Positions 13,208-22,681 of a stretch of DNA of 64,000 bases are shown one piece after another. Origin of the DNA: Bordetella genomosp. 11 (GTDB taxonomy: Bacteria; Pseudomonadota; Gammaproteobacteria; Burkholderiales; Burkholderiaceae_B); contig NZ_NEVS01000004.1 in assembly GCF_002261215.1 (NCBI RefSeq), forward strand, positions 4,154,001-4,218,000. Direction: 5' to 3'. The notes below the pieces were generated by a model. That model saw only the letters and a list, made by a program, of their open reading frames with translations. It made no database searches and was not told the origin of the DNA. Numbering within the stretch: the stretch's first letter is position 1; every line of letters begins with the position of its first letter. The translations under genes were made by a program, and so were the position numbers.

Positions 13208-13666
13208 CTATGACAACTTGCCGGACATCAAGAGCAGCACATACCCCTTGAGCGTGCAGATCAGGCCGATCAACATGGCCGGCCACACTATCCTGTCACC
13301 CCCAAGACGCACCGCCAGCCACAACAGCAGAACCGTCGCGACCAGCTTGAATGCTTCGCCCAGGAAGAACGTGAACGGATTGACTTGGCCCGGCCGGTGC
13401 GTGTCCAGCAGCAACCGCAGTGCAAACAGAGTGTTTGGCACCAGATATGCTCCCGCCCCCACCAGCGCCGACAAACCCGCCGCCGTTCCCGCCACCACCC
13501 ACGCGATCACCGTCGCCAGTACCGCCATGACACATTGCGCCACGACAGCCCTTGCCAGTCCTCGACTTGTTCTTGCGCGCAACGCGGCCTTCTGTTCCGC
13601 GCTGAGCACCAGCCTGGTCTCCCCGTCCGGTGGCAAGCCATTGGAATCATTGATTAATTCCGTCAA
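13208..13666 (-). CDS. atpI: ATP synthase subunit I (c-ring assembly factor)
   Basis: A small membrane protein with four predicted helices (VVAQCVMAVLATVIAWVVAG, LVGAGAYLVPNTLFAL, FKLVATVLLLWLAV, ALIGLICTLKGYVLLL-like), typical of AtpI at the head of atp operons. The open frame extends to 13777, but that extra stretch is a repeat-derived, low-complexity sequence. TTG 13666 (LTELINDSNG) with a GGAGAG Shine-Dalgarno gives a normal-sized 152-residue protein, so I place the start there. The start codon is uncertain. Confidence 0.8.
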   Translation of the reverse strand: MTELINDSNGLPPDGETRLVLSAEQKAALRARTSRGLARAVVAQCVMAVLATVIAWVVAGTAAGLSALVGAGAYLVPNTLFALRLLLDTHRPGQVNPFTFFLGEAFKLVATVLLLWLAVRLGGDRIVWPAMLIGLICTLKGYVLLLMSGKLS

Positions 13667-13682
13667 CCCCGCCTCTCTCCCG

Positions 13683-13758
13683 GCACACCGGATCCCAACC
13701 CGTACCAATCCGAATCCTGGATCCAGCCCTGGTCCAGTCCGAATCCGGCACCGGATTC
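13683..13758. repeat. Short direct/inverted repeats in the atpI leader
   Basis: Repeats of tccgaatcc, of ggatcc and of ccaatcc/ccagtcc lie within 75 bases. They end in the inverted repeat gaatccgg-ca-ccggattc at 13741-13758. All lie in the presumed 5' leader of the ATP synthase operon. They may form RNA structure or a protein site; nothing more can be said from sequence. Confidence 0.4.
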
Positions 13759-13865
13759 CCACTAGCCTCGAACCCACTCGTCGACCCTGCCCGCCGAACC
13801 CGGCCTGAAGACCGGTGCCCGGACGACGCGATCACGCTGTTATCCCGCAAGCGTCAAACTATTGG

Positions 13866-13895
13866 AGTATAGCTGTAATCGGGCGCACCCCGCAA
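13866..13895 (-). promoter_or_regulatory. Candidate sigma-70 promoter of the ATP synthase operon
   Basis: On the minus strand, TTGCGG (13895-13890) and TATACT (13871-13866) are separated by 18 bases. They lie about 200 bases upstream of the proposed atpI start. No other gene follows in this direction before atpI. The -10 is good and the -35 is partial. Confidence 0.4.
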
Positions 13896-13927
13896 ATCGC
13901 CCACCCTGACAAGTCGCTGAGCGCACG

Positions 13928-13959
13928 AAAAAAAAGAGGCGGTCATCCGCCCCTTTTTT
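13928..13959. terminator. Rho-independent terminator after the DUF1254 gene
   Basis: Stem gaggcgg / ccgcccc (one mismatch) with loop tcat, flanked by A on the left and T on the right. In the minus direction it ends the DUF1254 transcript, isolating it from the ATP synthase promoter just beyond. Confidence 0.85.
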
Positions 13960-14009
13960 GTCCCACCCGACCGGAGGCCCCGCAGGGCCTCCGCTCCCCC
14001 CTGGCGTCT

Positions 14010-15563
14010 TCAGTCCTCGTGCACCGGCGGCGGCGCCCACTGCCGGTCCAGCGCGATATCGCGCGGCCAATACAGCCGCATGTTCAGCATGAACGGGCCG
14101 GAATCGGGAGCCGGCAGCCAGTTGGCCTGACGCTCGCGGCTCGGCGCGCGATGCTGGATGTAGATATCCAGCGAACCGTCGGCGTTGTAGCGGAGGTTAT
14201 CCGTACTGCGTATCGCGTAGCGACGGGCCGGGTTGTCGACGAAGGTCTGGTCCGGGCCATACAGGTTCAGCGACCAGAAGGCATTGACGGGCGGCAACTG
14301 CCCTTTGTCGAAGTGGAGCACGTAGTCCTCGTCGCCGGACAGGCGGTCGCCGTCGGAATCGATCAGCGTGACTGGGTACATGATGTCTTCCGGCAGCCCG
14401 GCGCCCAGGCCCGCGTACGCCACGGCGGCGCGGCGCAGGTAATTGGTGCCGTAGGTGCCGATTCCACCGGACACGGTATTCCAGCCGTTCATGCCGGAGC
14501 CCAAGTGGGAAACGTAATCCGCGATGCGGCGCCCCGCTTCCGGCCCCGCCTGGGTCAGGGCCTGTTGCACCGCCGGATCCAGCTGGGAGAACGCCGGCGA
14601 CGGCGTGGTGCCCAGGCCGATGCGGCGCAGGCGATCCAGCATGGGGTAGTCATTGGCGTGCGGCGGATTGCTGCGCAGGGCGTCGGCGAACAGCCCGAAG
14701 AACGTCGCCGCGTCCATGCCGGCGATCTGCTCCACCGGCGGCACGGCGCTGGGCGCGACCTGGGTGGTGGGCGCATAGGCAGCCGGCGCGGGCGGCATCG
14801 GGGCCACAGGGCGCGCGGCCTGGCTGCCGGGATACATGGGCGTCAACGAGCCCGGCGACGCCGGCCGGCCCGGCACGGGCGGCGGGGCGACATAGGGCGT
14901 GGCGGCGATATTGGCCTGCCACTGGTTTACGGCGGGATAGTCCTGCTGCCCGCCCGTCTGGACGTGGCCCACCACCCAGCCCATCGAGGTGGGGCTGCGC
15001 ACCACGTCGAGGCCCGGCGGCAGCGTGCCGTTCCAATACGGCCCGACGATCGCGAACGCCTGCGGGCCCTTGCCGTTGGTGCGGGTGCCGCGCGACGCGA
15101 AGACGTCGGTCCACATGTCCAGCAGGGATAGCACATAGAACCGGTCGCCGGCGTCGGGGACGCGGACGATCAGCGGTCCATTGCTAACGTCGTACCACAT
15201 GCTGGAATACAGCGTGTCGGTGTTCGGCCAGCGCGAGTTGGGCGTGCTGGCGTCCGGGAAGGCCGTCTTGTGCCCGAACTGGTTCATGGGCGCCTTGCCA
15301 TCCAGCGGCGAGGACACGTTGGTGGTGTTGCGCCGGGTCAATTCCATCAATACCAGGGGATAGGCATAGATGTAGGCATCGACGGCCGTCTGGTGCAGCT
15401 CTTGCGCGCTCATGGGCGCGAGCGGCACGGACATGGCGGCCGGCGCCGGCGAGACCATGCGCAGCGTAGGCTGGGGAGATTGCGCGGCGGCGATGCCGCT
15501 GACGCCGAAAACGCACGCCAGCGCGGCCAGACGCCATTTACCGGATTGGGGGGCAGTTCGCAT
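14010..15563 (-). CDS. Secreted DUF1254/DUF1214 domain protein
   Basis: A 517-residue exported protein. ATG 15563 has an AAAGGAG Shine-Dalgarno and opens a signal peptide (KWRLAALACVFGVSGIAAA, cut before QSP). The open frame to 15692 is not needed. The N-terminal DUF1254 part includes AVDAYIYAYPLVLMELTRRN and WPNTDTLYSSMWYDVSNGPL. A Pro/Ala-rich insert of about 60 residues follows. The C-terminal DUF1214 part ends with FWSLNLYGPDQTFVDNP and SGPFMLNMRLYWP. Many homologues occur in pairs of proteobacterial genes of unknown function; no enzymatic role is established. It probably acts in the periplasm. It is transcribed alone, with its own terminator. Confidence 0.85.
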   Translation of the reverse strand: MRTAPQSGKWRLAALACVFGVSGIAAAQSPQPTLRMVSPAPAAMSVPLAPMSAQELHQTAVDAYIYAYPLVLMELTRRNTTNVSSPLDGKAPMNQFGHKTAFPDASTPNSRWPNTDTLYSSMWYDVSNGPLIVRVPDAGDRFYVLSLLDMWTDVFASRGTRTNGKGPQAFAIVGPYWNGTLPPGLDVVRSPTSMGWVVGHVQTGGQQDYPAVNQWQANIAATPYVAPPPVPGRPASPGSLTPMYPGSQAARPVAPMPPAPAAYAPTTQVAPSAVPPVEQIAGMDAATFFGLFADALRSNPPHANDYPMLDRLRRIGLGTTPSPAFSQLDPAVQQALTQAGPEAGRRIADYVSHLGSGMNGWNTVSGGIGTYGTNYLRRAAVAYAGLGAGLPEDIMYPVTLIDSDGDRLSGDEDYVLHFDKGQLPPVNAFWSLNLYGPDQTFVDNPARRYAIRSTDNLRYNADGSLDIYIQHRAPSRERQANWLPAPDSGPFMLNMRLYWPRDIALDRQWAPPPVHED

Positions 15564-15586
15564 GGAGGGGCTCCTTTGTTGTTGCC

Positions 15587-15648
15587 GGGCGGCCCCCATC
15601 AGCAACCGGCGCGCCTGCTCATCAGACACCGGCGTCCGGGGGCCGCCC
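15587..15648. repeat. 11-bp inverted repeat enclosing direct repeats, upstream of the DUF1254 gene
   Basis: Perfect arms gggcggccccc (15587-15597) and gggggccgccc (15638-15648) enclose a 40-base loop. The loop contains two copies of an atcag-n-accggcg direct repeat. It falls in the presumed 5' leader of the DUF1254 gene, 24 bases before its ATG. It could be an RNA leader structure or an operator. Confidence 0.45.
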
Positions 15649-15750
15649 TCGTTCGTTGGAACTCCCAAGCATAGGGGGCCGCCTTGAAACATCCTCTACA
15701 AGAGCGTATCAAGACGCTACGAGCGCTGCGCCGGCCCCGCGGCGCGCCCC

Positions 15751-16527
15751 CTAGCGATGGTGGAAATTGGGCTTGCGCTTCTCCACGAAGGCGGCCATGC
15801 CTTCTTTCTGGTCCGGGGTGCCGAACAGGGAATGAAAGGAGCGCCGCTCGAACAACATGCCTTCGTTCAGCGGCGATTCGTAGGCCCGGTTCACGCATTC
15901 CTTGGCCATCATGGCGGCGGCCAGCGGCATGGCCGCGATCACCGTACCGATCTCGATCGCTTCCTCCAACAACTTGTCCGCCGCCACCACACGCGAGACC
16001 AGGCCCGCGCGCTCGGCTTCCTCCGCGCCCATCATGCGGCCGGTCAATACCAGGTCCATGGCCTTGGCCTTGCCCACCGCGCGCGGCAGGCGTTGCGTGC
16101 CGCCGGCGCCCGGAATGACCCCCAGCTTGATCTCCGGCTGCCCGAACTTGGCCGTCTCGGCGGCGATCAGGATGTCGCACATCATGGCCAGCTCGCAGCC
16201 TCCGCCCAGGGCATAGCCGGCCACCGCGGCGATCACCGGCTTGCGGATGCGCTTCAAGGTTTCCCAGTTGCGCGTGATGTAGTCGGTTCCATACACGTCC
16301 ATGTACGTCCAATCCTTCATCGCGCCGATATCGGCGCCCGCCGCGAACGCCTTTTCGCTACCCGTGATAACGATGGCGCCAACAGTGGCGTCCTGTTCCA
16401 GCGCCAACAGGGCCTGTCCCAGTTCGTCCATCAGGGTGTCGTTCAAGGCATTCAGGGCGTTGGGCCGGTTCAACGTCAACAAACCGACGCGGCCGCGCGT
16501 CTCCATCAGAACCAGCGATTCACTCAT
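15751..16527 (-). CDS. Enoyl-CoA hydratase/isomerase (crotonase family)
   Basis: A 258-residue crotonase that hydrates trans-2-enoyl-CoA in fatty-acid or aromatic-acid beta-oxidation. Visible family motifs are the CoA-binding loop [12 protein letters not shown], the oxyanion-hole segment [19 protein letters not shown] with the first catalytic Glu, and [17 protein letters not shown] with the second. The ending KRKPNFHHR is typical. ATG 16527 is preceded by AGGAGA. It stands alone, divergent from the M61 peptidase gene. The substrate cannot be assigned. Confidence 0.92.
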   Translation of the reverse strand: MSESLVLMETRGRVGLLTLNRPNALNALNDTLMDELGQALLALEQDATVGAIVITGSEKAFAAGADIGAMKDWTYMDVYGTDYITRNWETLKRIRKPVIAAVAGYALGGGCELAMMCDILIAAETAKFGQPEIKLGVIPGAGGTQRLPRAVGKAKAMDLVLTGRMMGAEEAERAGLVSRVVAADKLLEEAIEIGTVIAAMPLAAAMMAKECVNRAYESPLNEGMLFERRSFHSLFGTPDQKEGMAAFVEKRKPNFHHR

Positions 16528-16640
16528 GGATGTCTCCTGTGATCAAAAAAAAGCGTGGGGTGAGTCCGCGGTGCCGGCAAGACGCCTCGCAACGCCCCCA
16601 GCCATTAGAATGCGCCCATTGATGACGCACTATCGCACCA

Positions 16641-18401
16641 ATGGCCCCGCATCCGCTAATTTACCGCCTGCAACCCCATGACCCGGCGGGTCATCGCTTC
16701 CGCATCGTTCTTACGATCGATTCGCCCGACCCCGCCGGGCAGTCGCTGAGGCTGCCCGCCTGGATTCCCGGCAGCTATCTGATCCGCGATTTTTCGCGGC
16801 AGGTGGAAACGCTGAAGGCGCACGCCGGCGGGCGCGCGGTAGCCGTGACAAAGACGGACAACCATACCTGGAAGACGGCGCCGGCCGACGGGCCGCTGAC
16901 GGTCGAATATACGGTCTACGCCTGGGACCTGTCGGTGCGGGGCGCGCACCTGGACGAAAGCCACGCATTCTTCAACGGCACCAGCGTCTTCCTGTGCGTG
17001 GAGGGACAGGCCCATCAGCCTTGCCTGGTAGAGCTGCAACCGCCCCCGGGCATCGAGGGCTGGAAGGTCTATACCAGCCTGCCGGAGGCGCGCGGCGTCA
17101 AGGGCGCCGCGCGCCGTCATGGCTTCGGCCTGTACCAGGCGCCGGACTACGATGCCCTGATCGACCATCCGGTCGAAATGGGCACGCCCCAGGTCGCGCG
17201 CTTCTCCGCCCACGGTGCCGAGCACGAGCTGGTCTTCACGGGCAGCATCCCGCGCCTGGACCTGGCCCGCATCGCGCGCGACGTCCAGCGCATCTGCGAA
17301 ACCCAGATTGCCTTCTTCGAACCGCAATCGCGCCGCGCGCCCTTCCTGGACAGCAGCGATCGCTATGTGTTCATGACGATGGTGACGGGGGACGGCTACG
17401 GCGGCCTGGAACATCGCGCTTCCACCGCATTGATGGCCGCGCGCAAGGATTTGCCGGTAAAGGGCCAGACCGGCCAGGGCGAAGGCTATCGTGGTTTTCT
17501 CGGCCTGGTCAGCCACGAATATTTCCATACCTGGAACGTCAAGCGGATCAAGCCCGCCGCCTTCGCGCCCTACGACCTGGAACGGCCCGCGTTGACCCGC
17601 CTGCTGTGGGTGTTCGAGGGATTCACCTCCTATTACGACGACCTGTTCCTGTTGCGCGCCGGCACCATCACCCGTGCGGACTACCTGCGCCTGCTGGGCA
17701 AGACCATCACGTCCGTGGCCCGCACCCCGGGCCGGACCAAGCAATCGGTGGCGGAGAGCTCCTTCGACGCCTGGACGCGCTATTACAAGCAGGACGAGAA
17801 TTCCCCCAACGCCATCGTCAGCTACTACACCAAGGGCGCGCTGGTCGCCCTGGGGCTGGACCTGACCTTGCGGCGCAAAAGCGGGGGACGGCACTCGCTG
17901 GACGACGTCATGCGCTTGCTGTGGCGCCGGTATGGCCGCGACTTCTATCGCGGCACGCCCCACGGCATCCCGGAAGACGCCCTCCCGGCGCTGGTGCGCG
18001 AGGCAACGGGCGTGGACGTGCGGGCTTTCATTGCCCGCTACGCCGAGGGCCGCGCCGACCCGCCGCTGGCCGAACTGCTGGCCGACCACGGGATCACCCT
18101 GCAATGGAAGGCCGCCTCCAACCTGCCCACGCTGGATGCGCGCACCCGCAAGCAGGGCGATAGCGTGGCGCTGGCCACGGTGCTGGAAGGCGGCGCCGCG
18201 CACAAGGCGGGCCTGTCGGCCGGCGACGTACTGGTGGCCATCGACGGCCTGCGGGTCGATGCCCCCGCGGGGCTGGAATTGCTGCTGGCGCAATATCGTC
18301 CGGGCGACACCGTGACGGTACACGTCTTCCGCCGCGACGAGCTGCGGGCATTCCGTGTGCGGCTGACCGCGCAGCAGCCGCTGGATTGCGTCCTTGCCTG
18401 A
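16641..18401 (+). CDS. M61-family peptidase with C-terminal PDZ domain
   Basis: A 586-residue metallopeptidase of the glycyl-aminopeptidase (M61) family. The N-terminal beta domain includes RLPAWIPGSYLIRDFSR. The zinc site HEYFH is at residues 292-296 inside LVSHEYFHTWNVKRIKP. The downstream glutamate ligand lies in LLWVFEGFTSYYDDL. A PDZ domain (ATVLEGGAAHKAGLSAGDVL) fills the last 90 residues. No signal peptide is visible, so it is probably cytoplasmic. Such enzymes release N-terminal Gly or Ala from peptides. The start is ATG 16641; an upstream ATG at 16622 is out of frame. Confidence 0.9.
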   Translation: MAPHPLIYRLQPHDPAGHRFRIVLTIDSPDPAGQSLRLPAWIPGSYLIRDFSRQVETLKAHAGGRAVAVTKTDNHTWKTAPADGPLTVEYTVYAWDLSVRGAHLDESHAFFNGTSVFLCVEGQAHQPCLVELQPPPGIEGWKVYTSLPEARGVKGAARRHGFGLYQAPDYDALIDHPVEMGTPQVARFSAHGAEHELVFTGSIPRLDLARIARDVQRICETQIAFFEPQSRRAPFLDSSDRYVFMTMVTGDGYGGLEHRASTALMAARKDLPVKGQTGQGEGYRGFLGLVSHEYFHTWNVKRIKPAAFAPYDLERPALTRLLWVFEGFTSYYDDLFLLRAGTITRADYLRLLGKTITSVARTPGRTKQSVAESSFDAWTRYYKQDENSPNAIVSYYTKGALVALGLDLTLRRKSGGRHSLDDVMRLLWRRYGRDFYRGTPHGIPEDALPALVREATGVDVRAFIARYAEGRADPPLAELLADHGITLQWKAASNLPTLDARTRKQGDSVALATVLEGGAAHKAGLSAGDVLVAIDGLRVDAPAGLELLLAQYRPGDTVTVHVFRRDELRAFRVRLTAQQPLDCVLA

Positions 18402-18485
18402 GCCCTCGGGCCGCAGCCATCGTCCTGACCGCATCCGCAACCTTTCCTTCGTATCCGGCCCATCCCGCCGCCCAGGTTCACCATC

Positions 18486-19613
18486 ATGCCAGCCCCAGCC
18501 GTCCGCCCGGACGCCCGATCATTTCGCGAATTGTTCCTGTCCGGCGTACCGCTGCTGGATGTACGCGCCCCGGTGGAGTTCGACCGGGGCGCCTTTCCCA
18601 CGGCGGTCAACATCCCGCTGATGAACGACCAGGAACGGGAACAGGTGGGGCTGCGCTACAAAGAGGAAGGACAGCAGGCCGCCATCGCGCTCGGCACCCG
18701 GCTGGTGTCCGGCGATATCAAGCGCGGCCGGATCCAGGCCTGGGCGGATTTCGCCCGGGCGAACCCGCAGGGCTATCTGTATTGCTTCCGTGGCGGTCTG
18801 CGTTCGCAGATCACGCAGCAATGGCTGAAAGAGGAAGCCGGTATCGACTACCCGCGCGTGGCCGGCGGCTACAAAGCCATGCGCACCTACCTGGCGGACG
18901 CCATACGCGCCGCGGCGGCACTGCCCGGCCACCTGATACTGGGCGGCCTGACGGGCAGCGGCAAGACGGACGTGCTGCGGGACGTCGACAATGCGGTGGA
19001 CCTGGAGCGCCATGCCAATCATCGCGGCTCGGGCTTCGGCAAGCGCGTCACGCCACAACCGTCGCAGATCGATTTCGAGCATCGCGTGGCGATCGACCTG
19101 CTGCACAAGCAGGCGCGCGGCTGGCAGACGGTGGTGCTGGAAGACGAAAGCCGGCTGATCGGTGTCAACGCCCTGCCCCTGGAATTGCTGCAGACCATCC
19201 AGACCGCGCCCCTGGTCTGGCTGGACGCCGGCCTGGATGAGCGCATCGAACGCATCCTGCGGGAATACGTGGTCGACCTGCGCGCGGAGTTTGCCGCACG
19301 CCACGCGGACGCGGGCGATGTCCTGTTCGCGCAGCGCCTGCAGGATAGCCTGACGGCGATTTCCCGCCGTCTCGGCGGCGAACGCTACGCGCGGCTGATG
19401 ACGCTGATGCGCGCCGCCCTGGCGCGCCAGCTGGAAACCGGCGACTGCGACGCCCATCGCGCGTGGATCCGCGTGCTGCTGGCCGAATACTACGATCCCA
19501 TGTACGCGCGCCATCAGCAGGAAAAAGCAGGGCGCATCGTGTTTCGCGGCGACGCCGGCGCGGTGGCGAATTACCTGCGCGAGCAGGCCGCCCGCAACCG
19601 GATCGGCTCGTAG
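18486..19613 (+). CDS. mnmH: tRNA 2-selenouridine synthase
   Basis: A 375-residue enzyme that converts 2-thiouridine at the wobble position (via a geranylated intermediate) to 2-selenouridine. An N-terminal rhodanese domain has the active Cys100 in LYCFRGGLRSQ. A P-loop domain begins ILGGLTGSGKTDVLR. The family segment NHRGSGFGKRVTPQPSQIDF is intact. The usual partner selD is not in the window. It lies 84 bases after the M61 gene on the same strand and converges with the FAD oxidoreductase 26 bases away. Confidence 0.94.
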   Translation: MPAPAVRPDARSFRELFLSGVPLLDVRAPVEFDRGAFPTAVNIPLMNDQEREQVGLRYKEEGQQAAIALGTRLVSGDIKRGRIQAWADFARANPQGYLYCFRGGLRSQITQQWLKEEAGIDYPRVAGGYKAMRTYLADAIRAAAALPGHLILGGLTGSGKTDVLRDVDNAVDLERHANHRGSGFGKRVTPQPSQIDFEHRVAIDLLHKQARGWQTVVLEDESRLIGVNALPLELLQTIQTAPLVWLDAGLDERIERILREYVVDLRAEFAARHADAGDVLFAQRLQDSLTAISRRLGGERYARLMTLMRAALARQLETGDCDAHRAWIRVLLAEYYDPMYARHQQEKAGRIVFRGDAGAVANYLREQAARNRIGS

Positions 19614-19639
19614 CCGCCAGCCCGCCTGTTCCGCCGCGC

Positions 19640-20548
19640 TCAGCGCGCGGCCGTTCCCCGCTCCAGTTCCGCCTGTATGGCCTTGGCCGCTACCACGCCG
19701 TCGGCCATGGACGTCACCACGCACGGATGCATGCGGTTGGCCACTTCGCCGATGGCATAGACGCCGGCCGCGCTGGTGCGCGCCGTGGCCGGTTCGGTCG
19801 TGATGTAGCCGCGCGCATCGCGCTCCAGATGCAGGCTGTCGGCGAAGCCGGCCTGCGGATCCCAGCCGTAGAACACCAGGATCAGGTCATAGCGGCGGCC
19901 ATTGACGCTACGCGCGCGCGGATCGACGACATAGTCGCCGACGTGTAGATCCGGCGTGGCGGCGCTGGCCACCAGCTGCGGGCGCGCGCGCACCGTGCGC
20001 GAGTACAAATGCACTTCCCGCGCGCCGCGCGCGCGCACATAGGCGTAATTCTCGAAGCCATTGTCGCCGCCACCCAGCACCGCCACCGACAGGCCGCGAT
20101 AATCCTGCTCGTGTATCGCGACGCCCGGGCCGACCAGCACGCCAGGCCATTGCCTGCCCTCGTCCGCCCCCGGCAGGCCACGCGCCCGCACCCCGGAGGC
20201 AATCACCAGAAAGCGGCCATGCACGCGCGACGGCGCGCCGCCGGCCGTTTCAAGGGCGACGTCGAAACCGTTGCCGGCACGCGCGACCTGGCGGGCGCGA
20301 TGGCCGGTCAACGCCGTCACCCGCGCGGCCGCGACGCTCTGTGCGATGTTGGCGGCCACCTGCTGACCTGTCACGCCCGGCAGGACGGCGATCCAGTCGT
20401 CCCGGAACGGATTGTCGTTCTCCAGGCCGCCCAGGCGTGGCGCGGCCTCCACCAGCAGCGGCGCCAGGCCCAGGCGTGCCAGCCAGATCGCGCAAGAAGC
20501 GCCGGCCGGACCGCCGCCTACAATGATGGCATCGGATGTATCCCGCAT
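19640..20548 (-). CDS. Thioredoxin-reductase-like FAD/NAD(P) oxidoreductase without CxxC
   Basis: A 302-residue flavoprotein with two Rossmann motifs: IIVGGGPAGASCAIWLARLG (FAD) near the N-terminus and VAVLGGGDNGFENYAY (NADPH) in the middle. A C-terminal VYAIGEVANRMHPCVVTS segment contacts FAD. The fold and size match the thioredoxin reductase/ferredoxin-NADP reductase group. The redox CxxC expected in the NADPH domain of true thioredoxin reductases is absent, so another acceptor is likely. ATG 20548 starts the family N-terminus; the open frame continues upstream without homology. It is divergent from folB. Confidence 0.85.
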   Translation of the reverse strand: MRDTSDAIIVGGGPAGASCAIWLARLGLAPLLVEAAPRLGGLENDNPFRDDWIAVLPGVTGQQVAANIAQSVAAARVTALTGHRARQVARAGNGFDVALETAGGAPSRVHGRFLVIASGVRARGLPGADEGRQWPGVLVGPGVAIHEQDYRGLSVAVLGGGDNGFENYAYVRARGAREVHLYSRTVRARPQLVASAATPDLHVGDYVVDPRARSVNGRRYDLILVFYGWDPQAGFADSLHLERDARGYITTEPATARTSAAGVYAIGEVANRMHPCVVTSMADGVVAAKAIQAELERGTAAR

Positions 20549-20700
20549 TCGGTACAGATCCCCGCTTTGAATATGGACTTCCGCGACGATTGTAGCGACA
20601 GCGCCCGCGGTCGCGCCGCCGTCCGGCCAGCAGCATACAATGCCGCACACGTCCCGATTCCCACGCCAGGTGCGCCCGACGGGCGCGCCGCCCCTGCATC

Positions 20701-21060
20701 ATGCCTACTCGCCGCATCGTTTTTACCCGTCTTGCCCTGGACGCCCGCATCGGCATCCTGGAACACGAACGCCGGGCCACGCAACCGCTGCACATCGATG
20801 CGGAGATCGACGTGGACATTACCCGCAACGTGGACGACCATGACATCCACAGCGTGCTGGATTACCGCGCCCTGCGCGAGGCCATCGTGGCCGAATGCAC
20901 CCACGCCCACGTGAACCTGATCGAAACGCTGACCGAACGCGTTGCCGACCGCCTGATGGCGGACTTCAAGGACATCCGCGCCGTGCGCATCCGCATCAGC
21001 AAGCCCATGGCATTTTCCGATTGCGCCGCCGTCGGCGTGGAGATTTATACGTCGCGCTGA
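20701..21060 (+). CDS. folB: Dihydroneopterin aldolase
   Basis: A 119-residue enzyme of folate synthesis that splits 7,8-dihydroneopterin into 6-hydroxymethyl-dihydropterin and glycolaldehyde. The family features are the substrate-binding GILEHER segment, [29 protein letters not shown] with the conserved Glu, and the C-terminal [10 protein letters not shown] with the catalytic Lys. The length is normal. ttcA follows 37 bases later on the same strand, so the two may share a transcript. Confidence 0.93.
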   Translation: MPTRRIVFTRLALDARIGILEHERRATQPLHIDAEIDVDITRNVDDHDIHSVLDYRALREAIVAECTHAHVNLIETLTERVADRLMADFKDIRAVRIRISKPMAFSDCAAVGVEIYTSR

Positions 21061-21097
21061 CCCACCGGGCCGCGCGGCTCATGACCGCTTTCGAATC

Positions 21098-22102
21098 ATG
21101 AACGCTCCCGACACTTCCGTCTTCCGTGCCGCATCCGCAACGCAGGGGGATGCCGAACCCGCCGCGTCCCGGGCCGCGCGCGACAAAGCCCGCGTGCACG
21201 CCAACAAGCTGGCCAAGCGGTTGGCCCGCGAAACCACCCGCGCCATCGCGGACTACAACATGATCGAAGCGGGCGACCGCGTCATGGTCTGTATGTCGGG
21301 CGGCAAGGATTCGTACGGCCTGCTCGATATCCTGATGCGGCTGCGCGAACGCGCGCCCTTCCCCTTCGAGCTGATCGCGGTCAACCTGGACCAGAAGCAA
21401 CCGGGCTTTCCGGACCATATCCTGCCCGACTACCTGCGCGGCCTGGGGGTGCCCTTCCATATCGAGACGCAGGACACCTATTCCGTCGTCACGCGGGTCA
21501 TCCCGCAAGGCAAGACCATGTGCTCGCTATGCTCGCGGCTGCGCCGCGGCATCCTCTACCGCGTGGCGGGCGAACTGGGCGCCACCAAGATCGCCCTGGG
21601 CCATCACCGCGACGATATCCTCGGCACCTTCTTCCTGAACCTGTTCTACGGCGGCAAGATCAAGGCAATGCCGCCCAAACTGGTGTCGGACGACGGCAAG
21701 CACACCGTCATCCGCCCGCTGGCCTATATCCCGGAAGCGGATATGGCGGCCTACGCGGAGCGCCAGGGCTTTCCCATCATCCCCTGCAACCTGTGCGGGT
21801 CGCAGGAGAACCTGAAGCGCAAGGAAGTCGGGCGCATGATCCAGGAATGGGACCGCAAGCATCCCGGCCGTGCCTGGAATGTGTTCAACGCCCTGGCGAA
21901 CGTGGTGCCCTCCCACCTGATGGACCGCCAGCTATTCGATTTCGTGGGCCTGAAGCCCGGCGGGATCGCCGATGCGAATGGCGACACCGCCTTCGATCAT
22001 GAAGACCCGGACACGGCCGGCGCGGCCTGTGGCGACACCGAAGGCGCGCATGCCGACGGCGACGGCCGCGAACAGACGCTCAGCTTCGTGCGCTTCGAAT
22101 AA
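21098..22102 (+). CDS. ttcA: tRNA 2-thiocytidine(32) synthetase TtcA
   Basis: A 334-residue ATP pyrophosphatase that thiolates C32 of certain tRNAs. The PP-loop SGGKDS is at residues 67-72. The iron-sulfur cluster is held by two CxxC pairs, MCSLC in the middle and [12 protein letters not shown] further on. [20 protein letters not shown] is the second ATP-site segment. An extra N-terminal region of about 35 residues (Ala/Asp-rich) and an acidic tail make it longer than E. coli (311). Its stop is only 3 bases from the convergent ubiX stop. Confidence 0.95.
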   Translation: MNAPDTSVFRAASATQGDAEPAASRAARDKARVHANKLAKRLARETTRAIADYNMIEAGDRVMVCMSGGKDSYGLLDILMRLRERAPFPFELIAVNLDQKQPGFPDHILPDYLRGLGVPFHIETQDTYSVVTRVIPQGKTMCSLCSRLRRGILYRVAGELGATKIALGHHRDDILGTFFLNLFYGGKIKAMPPKLVSDDGKHTVIRPLAYIPEADMAAYAERQGFPIIPCNLCGSQENLKRKEVGRMIQEWDRKHPGRAWNVFNALANVVPSHLMDRQLFDFVGLKPGGIADANGDTAFDHEDPDTAGAACGDTEGAHADGDGREQTLSFVRFE

Positions 22103-22105
22103 GCC

Positions 22106-22681
22106 TCAGGCCGACCCTTCCCACGTGGGGCCCGGCACGTGGATGCCCAGCATCTCCAGCACCCGGAAGACCGTATGGTCGACCATTTCCTGGATCGACG
22201 CGGGCCGGAAATAGAAGGCAGGCAAGGGCGGGAACACCACGCCGCCCATCTCGGTCACCGCGGTCATATTGCGCAGGTGCGCCAGGTTGTAGGGCGTCTC
22301 GCGCACCATCATCACCAGGCGCCGACGTTCTTTCAGCGTCACGTCGGCCGCGCGCGTGATCAGGTTGTCCGATAGCCCGTGCGCCACCGCGGCCAGCGTG
22401 CGCATCGAGCAAGGCAGGATCACCATCCCCGCGGTGGGGAACGCCCCGCTGGCCAGGGGGGCGCCGATATCGCGCACGCTATAGACGCGGTCCGCCAACG
22501 CCTGCACCTGCGCCCGGGACATATCGAGTTCGTGCTTGATATTCAGCACGCCCGCCGCGGAGACGACCAGATGCGTTTCCACATCGGGTACGTCACGCAG
22601 TATCTGCAGCAGCCGTATGGCGTAGAGCGAGCCGGTGGCGCCCGTCACGCCGACGACCAGCCGGCGCGCCGGCTGCGTCAT
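22106..22681 (-). CDS. ubiX: Flavin prenyltransferase UbiX
   Basis: A 191-residue enzyme that attaches a dimethylallyl group to FMN, making the prenyl-FMN cofactor for UbiD-type decarboxylases in ubiquinone synthesis. It has the N-terminal [17 protein letters not shown] motif for FMN binding, [13 protein letters not shown], and the C-terminal [20 protein letters not shown]. The length is standard. Its ATG overlaps the grxD stop (ATGA at 22678-22681), so the two are translationally coupled. No ubiD is in the window. Confidence 0.95.
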   Translation of the reverse strand: MTQPARRLVVGVTGATGSLYAIRLLQILRDVPDVETHLVVSAAGVLNIKHELDMSRAQVQALADRVYSVRDIGAPLASGAFPTAGMVILPCSMRTLAAVAHGLSDNLITRAADVTLKERRRLVMMVRETPYNLAHLRNMTAVTEMGGVVFPPLPAFYFRPASIQEMVDHTVFRVLEMLGIHVPGPTWEGSA

